Source of the DNA: Bacillota bacterium
GTDB taxonomy: Bacteria > Bacillota > Clostridia > Peptostreptococcales > Anaerovoracaceae
NCBI GenBank assembly: GCA_021443825.1
Contig: JABUTE010000153.1
Location: 1-5,860 of the forward strand
Direction: 5' to 3'
DNA: 5,860 nucleotides
The notes under the pieces are model-generated. The model was not told where the DNA came from. It did no database searches and saw only the letters and a program-made list of their open reading frames with translations. Numbering within the stretch: the first letter of the stretch is position 1; each line of letters starts with the position of its first letter. A program made the translations under genes and the position numbers. This document shows positions 1-4,871 of this stretch, in pieces.

Positions 1-24
1 GAGCGGCAGCTGCCGCTCCTTTTT
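1..24 (+). terminator. Intrinsic terminator of an upstream gene outside the window
   Basis: Bases 1-18 form a perfect 18-base palindrome, GAGCGGCAG followed by CTGCCGCTC, which folds as a 7 bp GC-rich stem with an AGCT loop. A CTTTTT tract follows at 19-24. This is the classic form of a rho-independent terminator read on the + strand. The gene it ends is not visible. The stem could extend further left than the window edge. Confidence 0.7.
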
Positions 25-138
25 CCTGCAGTGCTGCAGCGCATTCCGATCCTGTCCGTCCTGTTAATTTTCTGTCAAACAGACCAAATAGAAGGTCTAT
101 TCTGCGGGGATCACCATATATTTTTTTCGAAAAACGGA

Positions 139-144
139 TAAAAT
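139..144 (+). promoter_or_regulatory. Possible -10 element upstream of the SPFH gene
   Basis: TAAAAT at 139-144 matches the sigma-70/sigma-A -10 consensus at 5 of 6 positions and lies in an AT-rich stretch about 50 bases before the SPFH start codon. No convincing -35 is found 16-18 bases upstream (the candidates are AT-only, such as ATATAT), so this call is weak. The region 25-138 has small inverted repeats but no gene that I can support. Confidence 0.25.
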
Positions 145-192
145 ATTCCCATAAACTACATCAAAACCGTTGATAATAAAGGAGAATTCACA

Positions 193-1047
193 ATGGACGA
201 AAATAATATGAACGTGAATGTAAAAAAGCATCGCAAAGGCGTGGGAAAAGCGCTTCCCCTGATCATCGTTCTGGTGCTGGTCGCCATTACCGTGTTCTCT
301 TCCATGACCACCGTTGCCGAAGGCACCGTCGGTGTCAAGTACCGGTTCGGAAAGATCACCGCGACCAACCTGCATGCAGGCCTGCATTTCAATCTGCCCT
401 ACATCGAATACATCGAGCGGGTCGATATCACCGAGCAGGTCTACGATCTGAATACCACTGCCTATACCCGCGATACCCAGACCGTCGATAACATCATGAT
501 CAAGGTCAACTATGTATACGATACCTCCAAGCTGGATGAGATCATTCGCACCATCGGTATCCGCAATGTAGAAAGCAAGCTGGTCGCACCCCAGCTGCTG
601 TCGTGCATGAAGAACGAGGTCGGTAAGTACAAGGCAGAAGAGCTGATCTCTGCCAGAAGCCTTGTTCAGGAAAACATCGAAGCGGCGCTGCGTGAGCAGC
701 TTTCGCAGAACGGCATCATCATCACCGCGATCAACATCGAAGACATCGATTTTGAAGATGAATTCGAAGCAACGATCCGCGCCAAGGTAGCTGCCGAGCA
801 GGAGGCCCTTCGCGTCAAGAACGAGACCGTAAAGAAAGAAGAAGAAGCAAAGCAGATTGTTATCGCTGCCGAGGCAGAGGCACAGTCCATCAAGATCAAG
901 GCCGAAGCAGAAGCAGAAGCAAACAAGATCCTTTCGGAAAGCATCACGGATAATCTGATCAAATACAATCAGATCGAGAAGTGGTCCGGCGAGTTCCCTC
1001 AGGTCATGGGCAATACCGTTAATCCCTTTGTAACCATCGGAGAATAA
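193..1047 (+). CDS. SPFH/band-7 (prohibitin/stomatin-like) membrane protein
   Basis: This 284-residue protein belongs to the SPFH (stomatin, prohibitin, flotillin, HflK/C) superfamily, whose members form membrane-anchored oligomeric scaffolds that often control membrane proteases. Residues 1-20 are polar and basic. A single hydrophobic anchor follows at about 21-38. The band-7 domain starts at about 41 with the typical EGTVGVKYRFGKI and AGLHFNLPY segments and runs to about 200. A long charged helix at 195-245, rich in E, A and K with AEAEAEA repeats, is the family's usual coiled coil. A short C-terminal tail ends in VNPFVTIGE. The prohibitin-like order suggests the domain lies outside the cytoplasm, which is inference. 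The ATG at 193 is supported by AAAGGAG at 178-184 with an 8-base spacer. It is probably cotranscribed with the zinc peptidase 2 bases downstream. The family call is firm; the exact subfamily and role are not. Confidence 0.92.
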   Translation: MDENNMNVNVKKHRKGVGKALPLIIVLVLVAITVFSSMTTVAEGTVGVKYRFGKITATNLHAGLHFNLPYIEYIERVDITEQVYDLNTTAYTRDTQTVDNIMIKVNYVYDTSKLDEIIRTIGIRNVESKLVAPQLLSCMKNEVGKYKAEELISARSLVQENIEAALREQLSQNGIIITAINIEDIDFEDEFEATIRAKVAAEQEALRVKNETVKKEEEAKQIVIAAEAEAQSIKIKAEAEAEANKILSESITDNLIKYNQIEKWSGEFPQVMGNTVNPFVTIGE

Positions 1048-1049
1048 AA

Positions 1050-1736
1050 ATGTATTACGATTCCACCTATATTCTGGTATTGATCGGGGCGGTCATCTGT
1101 CTGATCGCATCTGCAAATGTCAAGAGCACGTATAACAAATACAGCCGCATCGGCAGCAGCAGAGGCATCACCGCCGCCCAGGCAGCCCAGTGGATCCTGC
1201 GCAGCGCCGGCATCAACGATGTGCGCATCGAGCATATCAGCGGCGATCTGACCGACCACTACTCCCCGACAGAAAAGGTATTACGCCTGTCGGATACGGT
1301 CTACGGATCCTCTTCCGTTGCTGCCATCGGCGTTGCTGCCCACGAATGCGGCCATGCCATTCAGCATCAGGTGGAATACAAGCCTCTGGCGCTGCGCTCC
1401 GTCGCCGTGCCTTTGGCAAACATCGGCTCCTATCTGTCGTGGCCGTTGATCCTGATCGGCATCCTTCTCGGGCTGGGCGGTCTGGCGAAGCTGGGCGTTC
1501 TGCTCTTCGTCTTCGTGGTGCTGTTTCAGCTGATCACCCTTCCTGTAGAATTCAATGCGTCTTCCCGGGCAATGGAGATCCTGGAATCGGGCGGGCTGCT
1601 GGCAGGCGATGAGCTTTCCGGCGCGAAAAAGGTGCTGAAAGCCGCTGCCATGACCTATGTTGCGGCGTTGGCATCGGCGATCTTGCAGCTGCTGCGGCTG
1701 GTGCTCCTTACCCGCTCCAGCGACCGTAAAAGGTAA
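1050..1736 (+). CDS. YugP-type membrane zinc metallopeptidase
   Basis: This is a 228-residue integral membrane protein of the neutral zinc metallopeptidase family typified by Bacillus YugP (Zn_peptidase_2); its substrates are unknown. The N-terminus (about 4-22) is a membrane segment, followed by a soluble stretch with the family-like pattern SGDLTDHYSP..KVLRLSD. The catalytic HECGH motif is at 98-102, with H98 and H102 as zinc ligands and E99 as the catalytic base. Two membrane segments follow at about 122-140 and 145-165. PVEFNASSRA at about 165-174 supplies the likely third ligand, E167. A last hydrophobic segment lies at about 198-217, before a basic tail. Length matches the family. The ATG at 1050 is preceded by GGAG at 1039-1042, inside the end of the SPFH gene, so the two genes look translationally coupled. 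The protein appears intact. What it cleaves, and whether the SPFH partner controls it, is open. Confidence 0.93.
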   Translation: MYYDSTYILVLIGAVICLIASANVKSTYNKYSRIGSSRGITAAQAAQWILRSAGINDVRIEHISGDLTDHYSPTEKVLRLSDTVYGSSSVAAIGVAAHECGHAIQHQVEYKPLALRSVAVPLANIGSYLSWPLILIGILLGLGGLAKLGVLLFVFVVLFQLITLPVEFNASSRAMEILESGGLLAGDELSGAKKVLKAAAMTYVAALASAILQLLRLVLLTRSSDRKR

Positions 1737-1744
1737 AATAAGAA

Positions 1745-1761
1745 GCCGCCCGGCAGGCGGC
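1745..1761 (+). other. Short GC-rich stem-loop just after the zinc peptidase stop
   Basis: GCCGCC at 1745-1750 pairs perfectly with GGCGGC at 1756-1761 around a CGGCA loop. It begins 9 bases after the peptidase stop codon. The bases that follow are GCAAAATAG, with no T tract, so it is not a canonical terminator. It may protect the mRNA 3' end or pause polymerase ahead of the terminator about 35 bases further on. Confidence 0.45.
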
Positions 1762-1789
1762 GCAAAATAGAATATCCCACAGGCAACAT

Positions 1790-1825
1790 AAAAAAGAGCG
1801 CGGCTTTAAAAAGCCGCGCTTTTTC
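1790..1825. terminator. Bidirectional intrinsic terminator
   Basis: AGCGCGGC at 1797-1804 pairs with GCCGCGCT at 1813-1820, and TTT/AAA on either side of the centre can add pairs. A run of A at 1790-1795 precedes the stem and a run of T at 1820-1824 follows it, so it works as an intrinsic terminator in both directions. It lies between the zinc peptidase (+, ends 1736) and the ABM-family gene (-, ends 1855), which converge here, and it suits both transcripts. Confidence 0.85.
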
Positions 1826-1854
1826 GCGTTTTGCAACCGGATGGACAAAGCCGA

Positions 1855-2148
1855 TCAGATGCGCTGTGCCTCGAATTTTTCGATAGCGGTCTCGCTGACG
1901 AAATCCGTCTTGATCTCTGCCAGCCGCTTCAGGTGGGCGGTCTTGGCGTGGACCTCCAGGGCTTCGGCGCTTTCCCAGACCTCGGTGAGCAGCAGCACGT
2001 TGGGCTCATCTACCGAATAGGTATATTCGTATTGCAGATTTCCCGGTTCGTGCTGGCACAGCCAATCGATCTTTTCGTCTTTAATGGCCTTCATAAAGGC
2101 TTCCCGCATGCCTTCTTTGCAATAATATTTTACGTGGTAGACTCTCAT
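1855..2148 (-). CDS. Antibiotic biosynthesis monooxygenase (ABM) family protein, putative quinol monooxygenase
   Basis: This 97-residue protein has the size and fold pattern of the ABM dimeric alpha/beta-barrel family (YgiN-like). It starts with a beta strand (MRVYHVKYYC), then a helix (MREAFMKAIKDE), strands around QYEYTYSVDEP and VLLLTEVWES, and the family signature E-x-W-x-S-x-E-A-L-x-x-H with W58, H67 and H72. Members include quinol monooxygenases, heme-degrading proteins and many proteins of unknown activity, so the reaction cannot be fixed from sequence alone. The ATG at 2148 has a full AGGAGG (reverse of 2155-2160) six bases upstream, and a promoter-like sequence lies further upstream at 2200-2228. 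It sits downstream of arginase on the same strand with a 92-base gap and no clear terminator between, so some readthrough from arginase is possible. It ends at the bidirectional terminator. Confidence 0.85.
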   Translation of the reverse strand: MRVYHVKYYCKEGMREAFMKAIKDEKIDWLCQHEPGNLQYEYTYSVDEPNVLLLTEVWESAEALEVHAKTAHLKRLAEIKTDFVSETAIEKFEAQRI

Positions 2149-2154
2149 GGATGA

Positions 2155-2160
2155 CCTCCT
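2155..2160 (-). promoter_or_regulatory. Strong ribosome binding site of the ABM-family gene
   Basis: On the - strand this reads AGGAGG, a full match to the anti-Shine-Dalgarno core, with a six-base spacer to the ATG at 2148. It fixes the start of the small ABM-family gene and suggests efficient translation. Confidence 0.8.
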
Positions 2161-2199
2161 TCGGAGCGGCTTTGGAATCGGTTTTCAGGTTCTGCTCTT

Positions 2200-2228
2200 A
2201 CTATAGCACGGGGCAGGGTCTGGGGCAA
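2200..2228 (-). promoter_or_regulatory. Sigma-A-type promoter for the ABM-family gene
   Basis: On the - strand, TTGCCC (2223-2228) and TATAGT (2200-2205) are separated by exactly 17 bases. The -10 is extended by an upstream TGC, giving GTGCTATAGT over 2200-2209. It lies about 50 bases before the start codon at 2148 and just beyond the arginase stop at 2241, so the small gene can be transcribed separately from arginase. Confidence 0.65.
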
Positions 2229-2240
2229 TGGCAGTTTTTT

Positions 2241-3128
2241 TTAGTAATCGGTGCAGCCCAGCGCTGTCATGATGATGTTGACAGCCAGGATACCTGTACG
2301 GTTCCTGGTATCCAGCAGAGGGTTGACCTCCACCAGATCCATCGACAGCAGCTTGCCGGAGGCCTGGATGATCTCGGTAGCCATAAAGCTTTCGCGAAGA
2401 GACAGGCCGTTTTCCACCGGGGTTCCCACACCGGGGGCTTCCCCCGGTTCGATGGCGTCCATATCAAAGCTGAGATGGATGCCGTTGGTGCCGCGGGAGG
2501 CGATGGCGACGGCTTCTTTCGTGACCTCAAGAATGCCGCGGGAATGGATCTCGCTCATGGGAAATACGGTCACATGATTGGCCTTCAGCTTTGCTTTTTC
2601 GGGGGGATCCAGATCTCTTCCGCCGATGATCACCACGTTTTGGGGCGAAACTCTGCTTGGGGAATATTCGATGAGGCAATCTGGCCCAAGTCCGCAGACG
2701 GCGGAAAGGGGCATGCCGTGAATATTTCCGGAGGGAGAGGTGGTTTCGTCGTTAAAGTCGCCGTGGGCATCGATCCAGATGACGCCGATGGATCCGTAGT
2801 GCCGGGCAACGGCAGGCACGGAGCCTGCGGCGATGCTGTGGTCTCCCCCGATGATCAGGGGAAAATGACCGTCTTCCAGGGTCTGCTGCACCATGCGGTA
2901 GAGGGCTTCATTGGCGGCGCAGATCTCTTTTTTATAGCGCAGCTTCGGGTCACCGGCGTTTTCCGGAATAGCGACGATCACATCGCCCTTATCCTTTACG
3001 GTAAAGCCTCCGCAGGAAAGACGGTACACCAGGTCTGCGTGACGGATGGCAAGAGGGCCCATATCCACCCCTTTGCGGGAGGCCCCCAGGTCCATCTGCG
3101 ATCCGATAATATCGATAAATTGATTCAT
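2241..3128 (-). CDS. rocF: Arginase (L-arginine amidinohydrolase)
   Basis: Arginase hydrolyses L-arginine to L-ornithine and urea in the cytoplasm, using a two-manganese centre. The 295-residue length matches Bacillus RocF. All expected metal ligands are visible: H97 in GGDHS; D120, H122 and D124 in DAHGDFN; D222 and D224 in SFDMDAIEP. The substrate-side segment SGNIHGMP (about 133-140) and APGVGTPVE (231-239) favour arginase over agmatinase or formimidoylglutamase. E267 in VEVNP fits the conserved late glutamate. Small departures from the usual family text are IEP in place of LDP and ENGLS in place of GGLS or GGLT. The ATG at 3128 has GAGGTG (reverse of 3136-3141) seven bases upstream, and an extended -10 lies at 3149-3157. 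No other arginine-catabolism gene is in the window. The family is certain; arginase rather than another ureohydrolase is very likely. Confidence 0.93.
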   Translation of the reverse strand: MNQFIDIIGSQMDLGASRKGVDMGPLAIRHADLVYRLSCGGFTVKDKGDVIVAIPENAGDPKLRYKKEICAANEALYRMVQQTLEDGHFPLIIGGDHSIAAGSVPAVARHYGSIGVIWIDAHGDFNDETTSPSGNIHGMPLSAVCGLGPDCLIEYSPSRVSPQNVVIIGGRDLDPPEKAKLKANHVTVFPMSEIHSRGILEVTKEAVAIASRGTNGIHLSFDMDAIEPGEAPGVGTPVENGLSLRESFMATEIIQASGKLLSMDLVEVNPLLDTRNRTGILAVNIIMTALGCTDY

Positions 3129-3148
3129 TTAGATTCACCTCGCCGATG

Positions 3149-3158
3149 ATTATAGCAC
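3149..3158 (-). promoter_or_regulatory. Extended -10 promoter of arginase
   Basis: On the - strand this reads GTGCTATAAT: a perfect TATAAT at 3149-3154 preceded by the TGC of an extended -10. The start codon lies about 20 bases downstream, which implies a short leader containing the GAGGTG site. No good -35 is seen at 16-18 bases (candidates such as ACCAAA), as is usual for extended -10 promoters. Confidence 0.6.
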
Positions 3159-3173
3159 AATCCGCCATAAATT

Positions 3174-3182
3174 TGGTATAAT
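3174..3182 (+). promoter_or_regulatory. Extended -10 promoter of the Nudix gene
   Basis: TGGTATAAT contains a perfect TATAAT at 3177-3182 with an upstream TG for an extended -10. It lies 42 bases before the Nudix ATG at 3225. The -35 region would fall at about 3154-3159, on top of the arginase -10, and is not a good consensus match. Confidence 0.6.
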
Positions 3183-3224
3183 TAAAAATACGGCTGTATC
3201 GCTTTGTTAAGGAACGGAGAACTT

Positions 3225-3683
3225 ATGCTGCACTCGACCCTTTGCTATATCATCTGCGGGCAGGAATGGCTGCTGCTGTATCGCAATAAAAAGAAAGACG
3301 ATGTCAACGAAGGCAAATGGATCGGCATCGGCGGAAAGCTTAAGGAAGGGGAGACCCTCGAGGAATGCAACCGCAGAGAGGTCTTTGAAGAGACCGGCAT
3401 TCGTCTTTCCCGGGCGGTCAGCCACGGCACCGTTCATTTTCGCTCCGACAGCTGGCAGGAAGACATGCATCTGTTTTCGGCGCAGCTTGCCGAAAAGCCC
3501 CGGTTGATCGCCTGCAGCGAGGGCACGCTGGCATGGATCCCGAAGGACAAAATAAAGGATCTCCCTCTGTGGGAGGGAGACCGGTATTTTCTTTCGGAAA
3601 TGACGGCAGGCCGCACCGATATCGACATGACCCTGCTCTATGAGGGCGACACGTTGGTCAGCGTTTCAAACAAGGGCCGTTAG
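3225..3683 (+). CDS. Nudix hydrolase, 8-oxo-dGTP diphosphatase (MutT) type
   Basis: This 152-residue protein carries a perfect Nudix box (G-x5-E-x7-R-E-U-x-E-E-x-G-U) at residues 37-59: G37, E43, then REVFEETGI at 51-59. These glutamates bind the metal used to hydrolyse a nucleoside diphosphate linked to another group. The segment before it, NEGKWIGIGGK at 28-38, is typical of Firmicute proteins annotated as 8-oxo-dGTP diphosphatases that clean the nucleotide pool of oxidised dGTP. That substrate is inferred from family resemblance only. A TTG start at 3204 is possible in frame, but the ATG at 3225 is better placed behind AAGGA/GGAG at 3209-3219, and the protein then begins directly with the first strand of the fold. 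It has its own promoter, diverges from arginase, and its TAG stop overlaps the stop of endonuclease IV on the other strand. Confidence 0.9.
   Translation: MLHSTLCYIICGQEWLLLYRNKKKDDVNEGKWIGIGGKLKEGETLEECNRREVFEETGIRLSRAVSHGTVHFRSDSWQEDMHLFSAQLAEKPRLIACSEGTLAWIPKDKIKDLPLWEGDRYFLSEMTAGRTDIDMTLLYEGDTLVSVSNKGR
3547..3580 (-). terminator. Possible terminator of endonuclease IV inside the Nudix coding sequence
   Basis: Bases 3560-3567 (TCTCCCTC) and 3573-3580 (GAGGGAGA) form a perfect 8 bp stem with a five-base loop. Read on the - strand, the stem is followed at once by TCCTTTATTTTG (3548-3559), a broken T-rich tract. It lies 100 bases beyond the endonuclease IV stop, the right place to end that transcript, though it also encodes part of the Nudix protein. 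On the + strand the T-rich stretch is six bases away, so function there is less likely. Confidence 0.4.
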
Positions 3684-4504
3684 AACCAGCTGCGCATCAG
3701 CGCGATCTCGCGGGCATAGCCCTCGTCGTCGTTGGGCGTTTCCAGAATAAAGGGAAGCCCCTGCACCCGCGGGTTCTGTGCAACGGCTTTCAGCACCTGA
3801 AGGTCGATGAGCCCCTCGCCCAGACGGGCGTGGCGGTCTTTGGCCGCACCGCAGGGATTCAGGCTGCCGTTGAAGTGGATCGCTTTCAACCGGTCCAGAC
3901 CGATGATCCGGTCGAATTCATCCAGCACCCGGTCGAAGTGCTGCAGATCGTAGCCGCCGTCCCAGATGTGGCAGGTATCCAGGCAGACGCCCAGCCTGCT
4001 GCCGAGAACGGTTCCGTCGATGATGGCGCGCAGCTCTTCGAAGGTTCGTCCGATCTCGCTGCCCTTTCCGGCCATGGTCTCCAACAGCACCGTGGTGGTC
4101 ATGGAGCCGAACAGGGCCTCATTGAGGGCGCTGCAGATCTGCTCGATCCCTTTCTCTGCCCCCTGTCCGGTGTGAGAACCGGGATGAAAATTAAGATACT
4201 GGCCCGGAGTTGCCTCCATGCGCACCAGGTCCTCTTTCAGCATATTCAGCGAAAATTCCCGGATATCCTCCTTTGCAGAGCAGAGGTTCATGGTATAGGG
4301 GGAATGGGCGACAAGAGGTCCGAAGTGATGCTCCCCGGCCAGGCGCATCAGATCATCGGCATCGCTTTGGCGGATCTCTTTGGCGCTGCCGCCGCGGGGA
4401 TTTCTGGTGAAGAAGGCAAAGGTATCGGCGCCCAGCTTCAGGGCGTTCTGCCCCATGGCGAGATATCCCTTAGAGGACGACAGATGATTTCCTGTATAGA
4501 TCAT
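3680..4504 (-). CDS. nfo: Endonuclease IV (deoxyribonuclease IV, AP endonuclease)
   Basis: Endonuclease IV cuts DNA 5' to abasic sites and removes blocked 3' ends in base excision repair, using three zinc ions in a TIM barrel. The 274-residue length is normal. The zinc ligands align with the E. coli set: H67 (AHSPY), H107 (NFHPGSH), E142 (LLETMAGKGSE), D176 and H179 (CLDTCH), H210 (IHFNGS), D223 and H225 (KDRHARLGEG), and E255 (FILETP). The usual HxNDSK-like text after H210 is changed to HFNGSLNPCG, with glycine in place of the common aspartate. A GTG at 4510 is in frame, but the ATG at 4504 has AAGGAG five bases upstream while the GTG has almost no spacer, so ATG is chosen. It converges with the Nudix gene, sharing four bases at the stops, and diverges from clpS. 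Confidence 0.95.
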   Translation of the reverse strand: MIYTGNHLSSSKGYLAMGQNALKLGADTFAFFTRNPRGGSAKEIRQSDADDLMRLAGEHHFGPLVAHSPYTMNLCSAKEDIREFSLNMLKEDLVRMEATPGQYLNFHPGSHTGQGAEKGIEQICSALNEALFGSMTTTVLLETMAGKGSEIGRTFEELRAIIDGTVLGSRLGVCLDTCHIWDGGYDLQHFDRVLDEFDRIIGLDRLKAIHFNGSLNPCGAAKDRHARLGEGLIDLQVLKAVAQNPRVQGLPFILETPNDDEGYAREIALMRSWF

Positions 4505-4531
4505 AGACACTCCTTATTTATACGATAAAAT
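4504..4531 (+). promoter_or_regulatory. Sigma-A-type promoter of clpS-clpA
   Basis: TAGACA at 4504-4509 and TAAAAT at 4526-4531 each match their consensus at 5 of 6 positions and are 16 bases apart. Transcription would start near 4538, about 28 bases before the clpS ATG. The -35 touches the start codon of endonuclease IV on the other strand. Confidence 0.5.
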
Positions 4532-4542
4532 TCAGTTCCTAT

Positions 4543-4552
4543 ATCATAGCAC
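4543..4552 (-). promoter_or_regulatory. Extended -10 promoter of endonuclease IV
   Basis: On the - strand this reads GTGCTATGAT, an extended -10 with TATGAT (5 of 6 matches), about 38 bases before the ATG at 4504. No clear -35 is visible upstream; that position falls at the start of clpS. The same GTGCTAT core occurs in the two other - strand promoters in this window. Confidence 0.45.
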
Positions 4553-4565
4553 GGAAGGAAAACAA

Positions 4566-4865
4566 ATGGCTACACAAAGCTCTGTAAAAGAAAAGACCCG
4601 CACCCGGCTGCAGGAGCCTAAGAAATACAACGTGATCATGCACAACGACGACTATACCACCATGGAATTTGTGACCATGATCCTGATGGAGATCTTTCGT
4701 AAGTCACAGGCTGAGGCAAATCAGCTGATGCAGATGGTGCACATCACCGGAAAGGGCATCGCCGGCTGCTATCCTTACGACATCGCCGTTACCAAGGTGT
4801 CGGCCGCTCTGGAGCGCGCCCGCCAGGCAGGGTTTCCCTTCCGTATGACCATAGAGGAGGCATAA
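4566..4865 (+). CDS. clpS: ClpS, N-degron adaptor of the ClpAP protease
   Basis: ClpS binds proteins with destabilising N-terminal residues and hands them to the N-domain of ClpA for degradation by ClpP. The 99-residue protein has a flexible polar N-terminal extension (about 1-18), then the core starting at KKYNVIMHNDDYTTMEFV. The ligand pocket is intact: N27, D28 and D29 bind the substrate's N-terminus, M33 sits at the position of the E. coli gate residue M40, and H59 in VHITGKG corresponds to E. coli H66. The C-terminal part (AVTKVSAALERARQAGFPFRMTIEE) is typical. The ATG at 4566 has AAGGA at 4555-4559 with a six-base spacer. It is followed three bases later by clpA, whose ribosome binding site lies within the last clpS codons. 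Confidence 0.96.
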   Translation: MATQSSVKEKTRTRLQEPKKYNVIMHNDDYTTMEFVTMILMEIFRKSQAEANQLMQMVHITGKGIAGCYPYDIAVTKVSAALERARQAGFPFRMTIEEA

Positions 4866-4871
4866 GCGTTG
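4855..4871 (+). promoter_or_regulatory. Ribosome binding site and TTG start of clpA
   Basis: AGGAGG at 4855-4860 lies inside the final glutamate codons of clpS, with an eight-base spacer to TTG at 4869-4871. No ATG or GTG occurs nearby in this frame until the ATG at residue 11, which lacks such a site. The site therefore fixes a TTG start and suggests translational coupling to clpS. Confidence 0.75.

Noticed and set aside
901..921. GAAGCA direct repeats in the SPFH gene
   Set aside because: These encode the AEAEAE coiled coil expected of SPFH proteins, so they are explained by protein composition, not by a mobile or regulatory repeat.
1190..1612. A 140-codon + strand frame inside the zinc peptidase gene
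   Set aside because: Its product is rich in R, P, S and H, as expected of an out-of-frame reading; the in-frame protein has HECGH and membrane segments.
2229..2240. T8 tract just beyond the arginase stop, considered as a terminator
   Set aside because: It reads as T only on the + strand, where no transcript is expected. On the - strand it is an A run with no stable hairpin before or after it.
2151..3149. A 332-codon open frame on the + strand, longer than the arginase gene it opposes
   Set aside because: It covers the arginase gene in antisense, has no recognisable domain and is low-complexity in places. The - strand frame carries every arginase metal ligand and a proper ribosome binding site. 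It is an antisense shadow.
3204..3224. TTG upstream start for the Nudix protein
   Set aside because: The purine-rich ribosome binding site at 3209-3219 lies downstream of this TTG and fits the ATG at 3225. The extra seven residues are not part of the fold.
3830..4528. A 232-codon + strand open frame opposite endonuclease IV
   Set aside because: The opposite strand has all nine zinc ligands of endonuclease IV, and this frame shows no family motif or ribosome binding site.
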